Below are positions 38,114 through 48,687 of a stretch of 64,000 nt of DNA, one piece after another. The first letter of the stretch is position 1, and each line of letters begins with the position of its first letter. The stretch is from Zhongshania aliphaticivorans (GTDB lineage Bacteria > Pseudomonadota > Gammaproteobacteria > Pseudomonadales > Spongiibacteraceae). Location: the NCBI RefSeq assembly GCF_902705875.1, contig NZ_CACSIK010000004.1:134121-198120 (forward strand), read 5' to 3'. A program made the translations under genes and the position numbers. Under the pieces are notes generated by a model. That model was not told the DNA's origin. It was given only the letters and a program-made list of their open reading frames with translations, and made no database searches.

Positions 38114-41100
38114 CTAGTCGTTTTTCTCTTTGTCTTCAGTCACCGCCAGTTGAGCCTCAAGTTGCCTTGATACCGTGTGGGGTGACTTGGTGTTTTTGGC
38201 TAAAAGGCGATATGCCATTGGAATGACAAATAGTGTTAAGAATGTTGCTGAGCTAACCCCAAAGACCACGACAATACCGATAACATAGCGTGATTCGCTG
38301 CCGGGTCCTGACGATAATATTAATGGTACTGCCCCCATAATGGTGGTGAAGGCGGTCATTACAATGGGGCGTAAACGCTGGCGAGCAGACTGTAAAACCG
38401 CATCATCAAATGCTAATCCTTGATCACGTAATTGGTTGGCAAATTCCACCAATAAAATACCATTCTTAGCCGCTAAGCCAACCAGCATAATAAGTGCAAT
38501 TTGGCTGTAAATATTTAGACTTTGCCCACTTAGGTAAAGTCCGGCTAGGGCGCCAGCGATGGCAAGTGGGACGCTAAGTAGAATAATAAAAGGGTGAATA
38601 AAGCTTTCAAACTGCGCTGCAAGAACCAGAAATACCACGAGTAGAGCAAGGGCAAAGGTAAAGTACACCGCGTTTCCGGCTTCACGATAATCGAGAGATT
38701 CACCTTTGAAATCAATGGTTGCATTAGGGAAGTTGTCTGCGGCAACTTTTTCTAGGTAGGTAAGGGCTTCACCAAGTGAGTAACCATTGGCTAGGTTGGC
38801 ATCGATAGTGATTGCGCGTACTCGGTTATAGCGATTAAGTACGGCGGCATCGCCTCGTTCCTGCAGGCTGACAAGGTTGCCAAGCGGGATTAGGGTGCCG
38901 GTAGTTGCCGAGCGAACATAGATATTACTTAAGTCCTCTGGGCTGTGCTGAGAGCTGGGTTCGCCTTCTAGAATAACGTCGTATTCTTCGCCGCCCATCA
39001 TAAAGGTTGTCACCCGCCGCGAACCAAGCAAGGTTTCTAGGCTGCGGTTTATTTCGCTGGCATCGACACCCAGTGTGGCAGCGCGATCACGGTTTATGGT
39101 GACAGCAAGTTGCGGTTTGGTTTGGCGGAAGTCGCTATCAATACCCAGTAAGCCGGGGTTGGTTTTCGCTTCTTTAATGAGTAGATCAGACCACTTGGCA
39201 AGGTCTTGGTAATTACTGCCGCCAATGACAAATTCCACTGGTTTACTGAAGCCGCCACTCAGGGATTGGGGCAAAATGGGGTACACGCTCAAACCCGTAA
39301 AGCCATTCAATCGCTGGCGAATTTCGGCAACCACTTTGGTAACGTTTTCTCGCTCACCCCAGGGACTAAGAACGATAACGCCATTCGCTTCGTTGTAGAT
39401 GTCTGCACCGCCTCGGCCACCGGGTGCGCGAAGCAATAGGCGCTTAACAATGCCGGCATCAACCATGGGCATTAGGCGTTTTTCTATTTCGCCTAGTTGT
39501 CGAGTAACATAATTATAAGAGGCACCTTCAGGGCCACGAATGACCAAAAACATCACGCCGCGGTCTTCTTTAGGTGCAAATTCTGTGGGGACTTTTTGAA
39601 GGAAAAAGCCGCAGGCACCAATCGTCATGGCAACGGCAAGGGCGGCGATGATGGAGTGTTTCATACTGCCGGCTAAAAGTTTGCCGTAGCGGCTTTCCAT
39701 ACGGTGAAGAAGGCCTTCAACAAAATTACCTAGGCTGCCGTGGATGGCATCTTTACGCAGTACTTTAGAGCAAATCACCGGTGACAACGTCAGGGCGACA
39801 AGGCTTGAGAACACTACCGCAACCGCCATGGCGACGGCAAACTCGCCAAATAAGCGGCCCACATCACCATCGAGAAAACTAATGGGCACAAATACTGCAA
39901 CGAGAACGGCTGTGGTTGCAAGGACGGCAAAGCCAACTTGGCGGCTGCCACGGTAGGCGGCAACAAGGGGTGGCTCGCCGTTTTGGAGGCGGCGATGGAT
40001 ATTTTCCAGAACAACGATACTGTCATCTACGACGAGCCCGATGGCGAGCACGAGGGCGAGTAGGGTAAGTAAGTTAATGGTGTAACCGAGTGCGTATAAC
40101 ACCGTGAATGTCGCAATTAGCGAGACCGGAACCGTAACGGCCGGAACCAGCATTGCGCGAAAATCACCTAGGAATAGAAAGATAACGAGCACAACTAAGA
40201 CGGCGGCAATCGCCAAGGTGCTGTAAACCTCAGATATGGCACGGGCTATGAACACTGAGCTGTCAAAACTAGAGTGCAATTCAATGCCATCGGGGAGGGA
40301 TTGGCGAATTTTGATGACTTCAGCGCGAACCGCTTCAGCTACGGCAAGGGTGTTGGATACGCTTTGTTTTACTACCCCTACACCGACCATGGGTATACCG
40401 TTACCCTGGAAGGATTGGCGATATTCGGCAGCGCCCAGCTCCACTCTGGCAACGTCACCCAATCTGGTGAGATAGCCTTGTTCGTCTCGCTTTACGACGA
40501 GGCCTTCAAAATCTGGAGGGCTGAGGTAGTGGCGATTAATTTTGACGACAAAGTCACGCTCTAGTGACTGCAAGGTCCCGGCGGGAAGCTCCACATTTTC
40601 ACGGCGCAATGCGTTTTCAACATCGCTCACGGTGAGTTGACGAGCAGCGAGTGACTTTCGGTCTAGCCAAATTCGCATTGCGTATTCTGGGCCGCCACTG
40701 ATGCGTACTCGAGCAACCCCGTCGAGCACAGCAAGGCGATCGACAATATGACGTTGAGCGTAATCAGCAAGCTCTAGAATATTATGCTGCTCCGACGATA
40801 AGTTGTGCCACATAATGACTTGTTCGTCGGCATCGGTTTTCTGAACCTCTGGCGGGTCGGCTTCTTCTGGGAGGTCTGCAACAACCCTTGCGACTCGGTC
40901 GCGTACATCATTTGCTGCGGCATCCACATCCCGAGATAATTTGAATTCAATATTGATGGAAGAAAAGCCATCGCGGCTACTTGAGTTAATGGACTTGATG
41001 CCCTCGATGCCGGCAATGCGTTCTTCAATAATTTGGGTGACGCGTGATTCCACTACTTCCGCAGAGGCACCGACATAAATTGTGCTAATGGAGATAATAG

Positions 41101-41227
41101 GCGGGTCAATATCGGGGTATTCCCGTAACGCTAATCTATCAAAAGCTAGCAAGCCAAAAGCCACTAATAACAGGCTAATTACAATGGCAAAGACAGGGCG
41201 TTTTATGGCGGTGTCAGAAAGCAACAT
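38114..41227 (-). CDS. RND efflux permease, HAE1 family
   Basis: A 1037-residue AcrB/MexB-type inner-membrane proton antiporter with 12 membrane segments and two large periplasmic loops. The proton relay aspartates are D401-D402 in GLVVDDSIVVLEN; the N-terminus has DTAIKRPVFAIVISLLLV and the second half repeats the membrane domain ending in GILLVEFANQLRD. It is paired with the periplasmic adaptor gene, three bases upstream. No TolC-like outer-membrane channel is encoded, so it probably borrows a chromosomal one. Substrate specificity cannot be told; the N-terminal sequence is closer to the MdtBC/VexF-like group than to AcrB. Confidence 0.88.
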   Translation of the reverse strand: MLLSDTAIKRPVFAIVISLLLVAFGLLAFDRLALREYPDIDPPIISISTIYVGASAEVVESRVTQIIEERIAGIEGIKSINSSSRDGFSSINIEFKLSRDVDAAANDVRDRVARVVADLPEEADPPEVQKTDADEQVIMWHNLSSEQHNILELADYAQRHIVDRLAVLDGVARVRISGGPEYAMRIWLDRKSLAARQLTVSDVENALRRENVELPAGTLQSLERDFVVKINRHYLSPPDFEGLVVKRDEQGYLTRLGDVARVELGAAEYRQSFQGNGIPMVGVGVVKQSVSNTLAVAEAVRAEVIKIRQSLPDGIELHSSFDSSVFIARAISEVYSTLAIAAVLVVLVIFLFLGDFRAMLVPAVTVPVSLIATFTVLYALGYTINLLTLLALVLAIGLVVDDSIVVLENIHRRLQNGEPPLVAAYRGSRQVGFAVLATTAVLVAVFVPISFLDGDVGRLFGEFAVAMAVAVVFSSLVALTLSPVICSKVLRKDAIHGSLGNFVEGLLHRMESRYGKLLAGSMKHSIIAALAVAMTIGACGFFLQKVPTEFAPKEDRGVMFLVIRGPEGASYNYVTRQLGEIEKRLMPMVDAGIVKRLLLRAPGGRGGADIYNEANGVIVLSPWGERENVTKVVAEIRQRLNGFTGLSVYPILPQSLSGGFSKPVEFVIGGSNYQDLAKWSDLLIKEAKTNPGLLGIDSDFRQTKPQLAVTINRDRAATLGVDASEINRSLETLLGSRRVTTFMMGGEEYDVILEGEPSSQHSPEDLSNIYVRSATTGTLIPLGNLVSLQERGDAAVLNRYNRVRAITIDANLANGYSLGEALTYLEKVAADNFPNATIDFKGESLDYREAGNAVYFTFALALLVVFLVLAAQFESFIHPFIILLSVPLAIAGALAGLYLSGQSLNIYSQIALIMLVGLAAKNGILLVEFANQLRDQGLAFDDAVLQSARQRLRPIVMTAFTTIMGAVPLILSSGPGSESRYVIGIVVVFGVSSATFLTLFVIPMAYRLLAKNTKSPHTVSRQLEAQLAVTEDKEKND

Positions 41228-41230
41228 CGG

Positions 41231-42283
41231 TTAGTTGCTCCCTGTTGTGTTGTCCGCAGACAGGGTAACCGTTGCGCCGGGTTGCAGGGTCGCGTAACCC
41301 TCGTAAATGAGTTGTTCTCCGGCACTGACGCCATTGAGAATTTCAACAAACCCCGGCTTTCTAATACCGAGCTCTACTGGACGACGCTCCGCTTTTTGTT
41401 CGTCAGTTAAGATCCAAACATAATGCTGAAGCTGTATGCTTTGCAGTGCAGACTCTGGGGCCATGATAGCCTCATGCTCGTCGGTAATTAAGGACACCAG
41501 CATGAGCATGCCGGGCTTTAGTAGCTTATTAGGATTGTTAATGAGTGCACGGGCGGTGATGCTTCTATCTAGTGGGTTAATGCGAGTAGCAATGGCCGAG
41601 ATGGTGGCATTAAAGTCTTGTTTCAAGGCTTCGCTGTGGGCAACCACGGTTTGCCCGGTGGCAATGGCTGAGATGGCGAGGCTTGGCAACTGAAAGTCTA
41701 GGCGCATAACGCTGATGTCGTCTAGGGTAGTTATGCTCGTGCCGGGGCTCACGAGTGCGCCGGGGCTGAGAAGCCGCAAACCCATTACGCCGCTGAAGGG
41801 CGCTCGAATATTTCGTTCGGCAAGTAGTGCTTTTATTTCCTCAATTTTGCTCTCGGCGCGGAGCTTGGCCGTTTGTCGTTGATCGTATTCTGTTTGTGCC
41901 GCCGACTGTGTCGCAATTAAGCCTTGCAGGCGGCTTAGCTCGCGTTCTTGTTCTGCTAGGTCAGCCTTTGCGGAATTAAGCTGCGCATTTTCTACATCTT
42001 GCTGTAGGGTAATTAATAATTGTCCAGACTTGACGGTGTCACCGTCGTTAAAGTGCAGCGCGGTGATTTTTTCAGTCACATTACTGCTGATATCAATAGA
42101 CTCTTTAGCGAGTAGTGTTCCCAGCGCTTGAACGTGATTTTGTATGCTTTCTGTTTTTAATGTGCTTACTTTCACGGATGGTGGTGGCTTGCTTACGGCG
42201 GTGGCATTGTCAGCTGGGCTGCAGGCAGCAAGAAAAATCGCGATGCTGCCAATAGCCAGCAATTTATAGTTTGCGCTAATCAA
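41231..42283 (-). CDS. RND periplasmic adaptor (membrane fusion lipoprotein)
   Basis: A 350-residue adaptor. Lipobox AAC with Cys21 in MISANYKLLAIGSIAIFLAAC; then a lipoyl-type hairpin with NVTEKITALHFNDGDTVKSG, a coiled-coil hairpin (about residues 95-145) rich in Gln, Glu and Arg, and a beta-barrel domain with GVMGLRLLSPGALV. It bridges the permease and an outer-membrane channel. The start is TTG at 42283, supported by GGAGTG seven bases upstream. It shares a short intergenic gap (3 bases) with the permease gene. Confidence 0.86.
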   Translation of the reverse strand: MISANYKLLAIGSIAIFLAACSPADNATAVSKPPPSVKVSTLKTESIQNHVQALGTLLAKESIDISSNVTEKITALHFNDGDTVKSGQLLITLQQDVENAQLNSAKADLAEQERELSRLQGLIATQSAAQTEYDQRQTAKLRAESKIEEIKALLAERNIRAPFSGVMGLRLLSPGALVSPGTSITTLDDISVMRLDFQLPSLAISAIATGQTVVAHSEALKQDFNATISAIATRINPLDRSITARALINNPNKLLKPGMLMLVSLITDEHEAIMAPESALQSIQLQHYVWILTDEQKAERRPVELGIRKPGFVEILNGVSAGEQLIYEGYATLQPGATVTLSADNTTGSN

Positions 42284-42488
42284 GACTGCACTCCATTGTG
42301 TGTATGTTAGTTGCGGGGAAGAGGGGTATAGACCCTTAATGTAACGGTTGATTCACTCAAAATCACTTTTTTATGAATTAAACTTACTGGGTACATTCTT
42401 GGTGCGAAAAAGCGCACTCAGCAAGTGCGTAAAGCATTGCCGAGGTGCGTTTAAATCTCTCTATATACTACAAGCTAGTATGTGTTTT

Positions 42489-43889
42489 TTAGCTGCGATT
42501 GTTTATACGGTTTTCAGCGCGCTTAGCTGCGCTAAGGACTTGTTCCGGCGCAGTGCCGCCAATGTGATTACGCGCATTCACTGAGCCTTCCAAGGTGAGT
42601 ACGTCAAACACATCGGCACTGATATCACTGCTGAATGTGCGCAATTCATCTAGCGTCATTTCAGATAAATCTTTGTTTTCTGCAATGCCATAGGCAACAG
42701 ATTTACCGACGACCTCATGGGCATCCCGAAAAGGCAGGCCTTTGCGAACCAAGTAATCTGCTAAATCAGTAGCCGTAGAAAATCCTCTCATTGCCGCTTC
42801 GCGAGTCACGTCTTCGTTAACGGTAATGGCGGGTATCATATCGGCGTAGGCTTTTAGGCAGTCTTTTACGGTGTCAATAATATCGAATACAGGTTCTTTA
42901 TCTTCTTGATTATCTTTGTTGTAGGCCAGCGGTTGCGACTTCATCAGGGTGAGTAGGCTAATTAGGTGGCCGTTTACTCGGCCTACTTTGCCGCGGATTA
43001 ATTCAGGAACATCCGGGTTTTTCTTTTGCGGCATGATTGACGAGCCCGTGCAAAAGCGATCTGGTAGTTCAATAAATTTAAATTGTGCAGAGGTCCAAAG
43101 CACTAGCTCTTCACTAAAGCGAGAAAGGTGGGTCATCAGCAGGCTGGCGGCGCTGGCCAGCTCAATGGCGAAGTCACGGTCGCTGACAGAGTCTAGGGAG
43201 TTTTCTGTTGGGCGATCAAAGCCGAGAAGTTCTGCGCTGTAATGGCGGTCAATTGGATAGGTGGTGCCGGCAAGTGCGGCGGCGCCAAGTGGGCACTGGT
43301 TTAAGCGAACGCTGCAGTCTTGAAAGCGGCTGTAGTCGCGCTCTAGCATTTCATTCCAGGCCAGCATGTGATGACCAAAGGTGACGGGCTGTGCAGTTTG
43401 TAAATGCGTGAAGCCGGGCATAATCGTGCTGGCTTCTCGTGTGGCCAGCTCAACTAAGCCCTGTTGTAGACGACTAAGTTCTTTGTTGATGAGAACAAGC
43501 TCGTCGCGCACGTACAGACGTATATCGGTGGCAACTTGGTCGTTACGTGAGCGACCAGTGTGTAGTTTTTTGCCGGTAATACCGATTTTGTCAGTTAGAC
43601 GTGCTTCGATATTCATGTGCACATCTTCAAGGCTAACCGACCATTCAAACGAGCCCTCAAGTATTTCTGCGCGTATTTCTTCTAAGCCACTCTGAATGTC
43701 TTTAAGTTCTGCCGCTGTTAATACGCCGACTTTTTCAAGCATGGCCGCGTGGGCCAGCGAGCCATTAATGTCGTGATGATAAAGACGTTGATCAAAACTG
43801 ACTGAGGCTGTGAAGCGCTCTACAAATTGGTCAGTGGGCTCACTGAAGCGACCGCCCCAAGGTTTGATGCTTGCTTCTTTATCACTCAT
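42489..43889 (-). CDS. argH: Argininosuccinate lyase
   Basis: A 466-residue fumarase/aspartase-superfamily enzyme, last step of arginine synthesis (argininosuccinate to arginine and fumarate). It begins [18 protein letters not shown], and the superfamily signature [12 protein letters not shown] lies near residue 285, with the catalytic Ser in it; [14 protein letters not shown] also matches. It is divergent from the beta-helix gene, and its position before algZ-algR-hemC is the same as in Pseudomonas (argH-fimS-algR-hemC), which strengthens the assignment of those genes. Confidence 0.96.
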   Translation of the reverse strand: MSDKEASIKPWGGRFSEPTDQFVERFTASVSFDQRLYHHDINGSLAHAAMLEKVGVLTAAELKDIQSGLEEIRAEILEGSFEWSVSLEDVHMNIEARLTDKIGITGKKLHTGRSRNDQVATDIRLYVRDELVLINKELSRLQQGLVELATREASTIMPGFTHLQTAQPVTFGHHMLAWNEMLERDYSRFQDCSVRLNQCPLGAAALAGTTYPIDRHYSAELLGFDRPTENSLDSVSDRDFAIELASAASLLMTHLSRFSEELVLWTSAQFKFIELPDRFCTGSSIMPQKKNPDVPELIRGKVGRVNGHLISLLTLMKSQPLAYNKDNQEDKEPVFDIIDTVKDCLKAYADMIPAITVNEDVTREAAMRGFSTATDLADYLVRKGLPFRDAHEVVGKSVAYGIAENKDLSEMTLDELRTFSSDISADVFDVLTLEGSVNARNHIGGTAPEQVLSAAKRAENRINNRS

Positions 43890-44084
43890 TGCATTGTGTT
43901 CCTGTATGACTAATTGGCCTAGCGTGGTTGAGTTTATGACCCACGATGGAAAAGCTCGCCATTATAGCAGTTTTCCTGTGTTTCGCGCGCAGGGATTGGG
44001 TTGCCACTGGAGTGGTTAATACAGATGTCACAATCGCTAACCATACTGGCGAGCTTAAAAACGTCTGTTATCCGAGGAAGCAAA

Positions 44085-45728
44085 ATGAGTGATGTCACGT
44101 CTCCCCGCGCCAAACTCGTCGAAATGCTTTGGCAGCTTAAAAAGACTTACGACAAGCAAGGTGATAAGGGCGTACGTTATATTCACTTTAATACCTTGTT
44201 GAACGACCCCGCATACCGCAAAGAACTCATCGATCAGGCTGCTATTAGCAGTAATCCTGATATTCAAGATCTGGGTTTGGCGTTGCTTAAAATCAACACA
44301 AATACCGCGCTTACTAATAGCCGCCACGAGCGTTCACCGGTGGCGGTTAATCCTGATATTGCAGAAACCGTAGGCTATAAGTCTGAGCGGGCAGAAAAGC
44401 CACCGCAGGGTTCTGGCCGCCAAGTGTTGATTGGTGTTGCCGCTTTGGTGTTTATCGCAGTGTTGGTGATGGCTATTTTCAGCGGCGATATTAAGAAGGC
44501 CATGGCGGGTAAGGAGGTGGTAAGTGGTTCTTTACGCGGTGAGCAAGTGTGGACCAGTGATAAAACGTGGGTGCTAGACGGTATTGTTTACGTTGAGGCG
44601 GGAGCGAGGCTTGTCATCGAAGCCGGTACGGTCGTTCAAGGTCGGCCCGGCAGTGCCTTATTAATTACTCGCGATGCACGTATTTTGGCGCGGGGTACGG
44701 CAGTAGCGCCTATTGTATTTACCAGCTCTGTTGCCGCTGGCAAGCGTCAAGCCGGTGACTGGGGTGGCGTAGTGCTATTAGGAAATGCACCTGTTAATTC
44801 AGCTGATGCTCAAATAGAGGGCCTAGATGCGGGTGATACGCGCGGTATGTTTGGCGGTAGTGATGTCAGCGACAACTGCGGAATTTTGGAATACGCACGT
44901 ATAGAGTTTGCCGGCTATGAAGTGTATGCCAATAGCGAGCTAAACGGCCTTACGCTCGGAGGCTGTGGTAGCAAAACGATTATTCGCAATGTGCAGGTGC
45001 ATCGCGCTTTAGATGACGGTATTGAGATTTTTGGTGGGACGGTAGATATGCGCCATATTCTCATAACGGGTGCGGCTGACGACTCCTTGGATTGGGATAT
45101 GGGCTGGACTGGCCGTGTTCAGTTTATGCAAATTCAGCAATATGCCGGTATGGGCGATAATGCGATTGAGGCGGATAATCGCGAGGGTGCCTACCAGGTT
45201 GAGCCAGTATCAGAGCCCACGCTCTATAACGTGACTTTGCAGGGCATGAATAGCGATGAAAAATATCAGCGTGGTATGACGCTGCGCCGAGGCACCGGTG
45301 GTCACTTTCATAATATGATTATTACTGGTTTCTCTGGTGAAGCTATTGATATTAAGGATATTGAAACCGTGGCTCGGATTGAGGAAGCCAAATTAAGTTT
45401 CGGTGGCTTATTAATCAGTGATATTGGCGTTAACGGCAGCCGCTTTTTTGCTGAGGAGCTTGGCGAGCAAGATGACGATGGCGGTTTGGATGAAGCGATA
45501 TATCTGTCGCCGTCAGCCAGTTTTAACGATAGCCCGCAATTTTTAATGCCGAACAAGCGTGAAGCTAGCCCAGATTTTCGGATCGCTGCGTCATCGGCTG
45601 CCAAAGATAATGCGGTTGCTGTTCCACAGGGCGAGTTTTGGGATGAGGCGGCCAATTATCGCGGGGCGATGCGGCCTGGTGCCAGCCCTACCTGGGCTGA
45701 TGGCTGGACCGCTTTTCCAGAAAAGTAA
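44085..45728 (+). CDS. Membrane-anchored right-handed beta-helix protein
   Basis: A 547-residue protein. An N-terminal cytoplasmic part (residues 1-105) is followed by one membrane helix (about 112-132, LIGVAALVFIAVLVMAIF) and a long outside domain. That domain has beta-helix style repeats with Asn/Gly/Asp-rich turns: TWVLDGIVYVEAGARLVIEAG, GDWGGVVLLGNAPVNS, then LTLGGCGSKTIIRN and DDGIEIFGG. This resembles adhesin/polysaccharide-degrading folds but no catalytic residues are apparent. The ATG at 44085 follows GAGGA; an upstream in-frame ATG at 44001 is not needed. It is inserted between argH and algZ, which are adjacent in Pseudomonas. Confidence 0.65.
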   Translation: MSDVTSPRAKLVEMLWQLKKTYDKQGDKGVRYIHFNTLLNDPAYRKELIDQAAISSNPDIQDLGLALLKINTNTALTNSRHERSPVAVNPDIAETVGYKSERAEKPPQGSGRQVLIGVAALVFIAVLVMAIFSGDIKKAMAGKEVVSGSLRGEQVWTSDKTWVLDGIVYVEAGARLVIEAGTVVQGRPGSALLITRDARILARGTAVAPIVFTSSVAAGKRQAGDWGGVVLLGNAPVNSADAQIEGLDAGDTRGMFGGSDVSDNCGILEYARIEFAGYEVYANSELNGLTLGGCGSKTIIRNVQVHRALDDGIEIFGGTVDMRHILITGAADDSLDWDMGWTGRVQFMQIQQYAGMGDNAIEADNREGAYQVEPVSEPTLYNVTLQGMNSDEKYQRGMTLRRGTGGHFHNMIITGFSGEAIDIKDIETVARIEEAKLSFGGLLISDIGVNGSRFFAEELGEQDDDGGLDEAIYLSPSASFNDSPQFLMPNKREASPDFRIAASSAAKDNAVAVPQGEFWDEAANYRGAMRPGASPTWADGWTAFPEK

Positions 45729-45827
45729 TTCCATGTGATTTCATTGCACCACTGAGCGGATTGCTTCGGCGTATCCGCTGTGTCTACAGCCTGCTATGCT
45801 TTACAAAACAATTGTAGGGTGTGTGTC

Positions 45828-46919
45828 GTGTTGGCGGGTAAAAACAAAACACAGCTAAATTCAACATTGCCTGAATCGGCACCGCGAGTATCGTTTATTG
45901 GTGACCTAAGCAGTCCGCAATCCCTATTGGTGATGGTGCTGTTAGGTTCGCTATTGGCGATTATGTACACCCTTCTAAAATCAGGCGTGCAGTATTTTGA
46001 CTGGGTACTGCTTGGCCTCTCCGGTATGTTTACCATCTGGTGCTTGCTGGGTGCTGCGTTTATTTTGCATTTGTTAAAACCTGTTTTTAATAGATTAAGC
46101 ACCGCGGCAACGGCGAGTTGCTGCTTTCTTATCTGTTTGCTTTGGGTCTCCTGTGTCGCGGTATTGGGGCAGTGGTTTATCCATGGCAATTTGCATGGTG
46201 TCACGTGGATATTCGACGGCTGGGCTATCCTTGAAGTATTAATTGTGGCCGCCGTGTTGCTGGGTGTGGGTATTCGTTACGCGTATATAAGTTTGCAGTA
46301 TCGACTGCGTGAGCAAAGTAGTTTGCATGCCCGCCTAGATGCTTTGCACGCAAGAATTCGCCCGCACTTCTTATTTAATAGTTTAAATAGTATTAGTAGC
46401 TTAATTAGCTCTTCACCCGAAAAAGCGGAGCAGGCCGTCGAGGACTTGGCGGCGTTGTTTAGAGCAAATTTACAAAATGGTATGAGTATTGTGAGTTGGT
46501 CTGAGGAGCGTGACTTGTGTGAACGCTATTTACGTATTGAGCGCTCACGTTTAGCAGAAAGGTTGCAAGTAAATTGGCAGCATACTGATTTAGATGGCGA
46601 TGTACTCGTGCCCTCCTTGTTGTTACAGCCCTTAATAGAAAATGCGATAGTCCATGGAATACAGTTATTACCTGCGGGTGGGGTGGTAAATATAGTGGCT
46701 TTCAAGAACGATGACATGATTGAAATAGAGGTGAAAAATCCCGTGCCGACAGCACTTTCTAGTGGAGATGGTAATGGCATGGCTAGTGAGAATATTCGCC
46801 TGCGCCTGCAGGCCCTGTTTGGTGATCGCGCGAATTTTAGTGGCCAATTAAGTAACGGCCAATATCGGGCAAAAGTGGTATTTCCAGCATTAAATGCAAG
46901 TAGCGAAGGCCTATTATGA
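45828..46919 (+). CDS. algZ: Sensor histidine kinase AlgZ/FimS (LytS-type)
   Basis: A 363-residue sensor kinase of the His_kinase/LytS type. About four hydrophobic segments occupy residues 40-150 (inner membrane); then a cytoplasmic region with the phosphorylated His in RPHFLFNSLNS (His180) and the N-box NAIVHGIQ near residue 275. The GTG at 45828 follows AGGGTG; a GTG at 45819 and another at 45780 are possible. It overlaps algR by four bases (ATGA, 46916-46919). Synteny argH-algZ-algR-hemC supports the name; in Pseudomonas the pair governs alginate and twitching motility. Confidence 0.86.
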   Translation: MLAGKNKTQLNSTLPESAPRVSFIGDLSSPQSLLVMVLLGSLLAIMYTLLKSGVQYFDWVLLGLSGMFTIWCLLGAAFILHLLKPVFNRLSTAATASCCFLICLLWVSCVAVLGQWFIHGNLHGVTWIFDGWAILEVLIVAAVLLGVGIRYAYISLQYRLREQSSLHARLDALHARIRPHFLFNSLNSISSLISSSPEKAEQAVEDLAALFRANLQNGMSIVSWSEERDLCERYLRIERSRLAERLQVNWQHTDLDGDVLVPSLLLQPLIENAIVHGIQLLPAGGVVNIVAFKNDDMIEIEVKNPVPTALSSGDGNGMASENIRLRLQALFGDRANFSGQLSNGQYRAKVVFPALNASSEGLL

Positions 46920-47650
46920 AGGTACTTATTGTTGATGATGAGCCTTTGGCCCGACAGCGGGCAATACGCTTAATGCAGACCTTAGACGATATTGAAATTG
47001 TTGGCGAAGCTGCTAATGCAGAACAGGCAATCGTAGAGATAGATAGGCTTGAGCCCGACGCATTATTACTCGACATTGCTATGCCTGGAATGAGTGGTAT
47101 TGAATTGGCGCAACGCTTAGCTGAGCGTGAGTCGTCACCGGCAATCGTGTTTTGTACAGCTTATGATGAATATGCGATTGCTGCATTTGATGCGCAAGCG
47201 GTCGGTTATCTATTAAAACCCATTCAGCGAGACAAGCTAACGGCGGTATTTGGTCGACTTTCTCGGCTTAACGCTGCGCAAATAGCTGCGCTAACGGCAC
47301 TGGCCCCTGCGGCTCAACGCACCCAGCTTGCTTCCAACGGGCCGCAGGGCGTGAGCTTGCTGCCGATCGCGGTGGTACGTTATTTTCACGCCGATAACAA
47401 ATATGTCAGCGCAGTGCATCCGGGAGGGGCGCTGCTTATTGATGATAGCCTGCGTGACCTTGAAGAGGAGTTTTCAGGGCAATTCATAAGAGTTCATCGC
47501 AATGCTCTAGTGGCGCTTAAATACATACAAGGTATTGAGCGTCAGGGCGTTAATAGCTATCGCGTGCTGCTGCAAGATATCGAGCAGGGGCCAAAAATTA
47601 GTCGGCGTTATTTGCCGGCTATACGGGCGCGCCTAGCTAACGGCATATAG
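46916..47650 (+). CDS. algR: LytTR response regulator AlgR
   Basis: A 244-residue response regulator: receiver domain (residues 1-120) with acidic pair DD at 7-8, phosphoacceptor Asp53 in LLLDIAMPGMSG and conserved Lys in YLLKPIQ, and a LytTR DNA-binding domain (about 140-244) with YFHADNKYVSAVHPGG and FIRVHRNALVAL. Translationally coupled to algZ. The domain order and position before hemC match Pseudomonas AlgR, a regulator of alginate, type IV pili and virulence genes in that genus; the local regulon is unknown. Confidence 0.92.
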   Translation: MKVLIVDDEPLARQRAIRLMQTLDDIEIVGEAANAEQAIVEIDRLEPDALLLDIAMPGMSGIELAQRLAERESSPAIVFCTAYDEYAIAAFDAQAVGYLLKPIQRDKLTAVFGRLSRLNAAQIAALTALAPAAQRTQLASNGPQGVSLLPIAVVRYFHADNKYVSAVHPGGALLIDDSLRDLEEEFSGQFIRVHRNALVALKYIQGIERQGVNSYRVLLQDIEQGPKISRRYLPAIRARLANGI

Positions 47651-47739
47651 TGAACGCCGTAAAGTAATGGTTTTCGGTTTTTTCAGCGCCATCGCTGGCG
47701 TATGATAGTGGCCCCTCATCGAGTTTTACGGAAATATTC

Positions 47740-48687
47740 ATGTCCGACAATGTCATTCGCATCGCTACCCGCGAAAGTTTATTAGCCCTTTGGCAGGCTG
47801 AATTTATCAAAGCCGAGCTGCAAGCGGCACACCCCGGTTTAGAGGTGGAGCTACTCGGGATGACTACCCGGGGGGATCAATTATTAGATTCTCCACTCTC
47901 TAAAATAGGCGGCAAAGCGCTGTTTGTGAAAGAGCTTGAGCAGGCGCTTCTTGATGGCCGTGCGGATATTGCCGTTCACTCTATGAAAGATGTGCCAATG
48001 GCCTTTCCTGAAGGTCTGGGCTTGGCCATTATCTGCGAGCGTGAAGATCCCCGCGATGCCTTTGTAAGTAATCACTTTGCTTCGGTTGAAGAATTGCCGC
48101 AGGGGGCGAGGGTGGGGACGTCTAGTTTGCGCCGCGAATGTCAGTTGCGCTCCCAGCGTCCAGACCTAAAAATATCCAGCCTGCGAGGAAATGTGCAGAC
48201 TCGCTTACGCAAATTAGATGAGGGTGAGTTTGACGCTATTATTCTTGCTGCAGCAGGTTTGATTCGTTTGAAGTTGGAAGACAGAATCGCATCATTGATG
48301 TCGGTTGAAACTAGCTTGCCAGCATGTGGGCAGGGAGCTGTAGGCGTTGAGACCCGTATTGCCGATGAGCGAGTGAATGCCTTGTTACAGCCTCTGCATC
48401 ACAGCGTAACGGCAGAGCAGGTTATGGCCGAGCGCGCCATGAACGCTCGTCTAGAAGGTGGTTGTCAGGTGCCTATTGCCGGGTATGCGATTGCAGATCC
48501 TAAAAACCCTGATCAGCTTTGGTTGCGCGCTTTGGTGGGCGAGCCCAGTGGAAAGACCATACTTGCCGCTGAGCAGTGTGGCCCTAGAGAGCAAGCCGAA
48601 GCGCTAGGTATTGCGGTGGCTGACTCTCTTCTGGCGCAGGGTGCGGGCGCTATTTTGCAGGCAGTATATGGCGATAGCAAAGCTTAG
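47740..48687 (+). CDS. hemC: Porphobilinogen deaminase
   Basis: A 315-residue hydroxymethylbilane synthase, which joins four porphobilinogens into the linear tetrapyrrole. The dipyrromethane cofactor cysteine is Cys242 in EGGCQVP, and [32 protein letters not shown] and [12 protein letters not shown] are all family motifs. It overlaps hemD by 20 bases, showing coupling. It heads hemCDXY. Confidence 0.97.
   Translation: MSDNVIRIATRESLLALWQAEFIKAELQAAHPGLEVELLGMTTRGDQLLDSPLSKIGGKALFVKELEQALLDGRADIAVHSMKDVPMAFPEGLGLAIICEREDPRDAFVSNHFASVEELPQGARVGTSSLRRECQLRSQRPDLKISSLRGNVQTRLRKLDEGEFDAIILAAAGLIRLKLEDRIASLMSVETSLPACGQGAVGVETRIADERVNALLQPLHHSVTAEQVMAERAMNARLEGGCQVPIAGYAIADPKNPDQLWLRALVGEPSGKTILAAEQCGPREQAEALGIAVADSLLAQGAGAILQAVYGDSKA

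Noticed and set aside
45755..45779. Seven-base stem AGCGGAT/ATCCGCT after the beta-helix gene as a terminator
   Set aside because: Short stem, 11-base loop and no T run; too weak to call.
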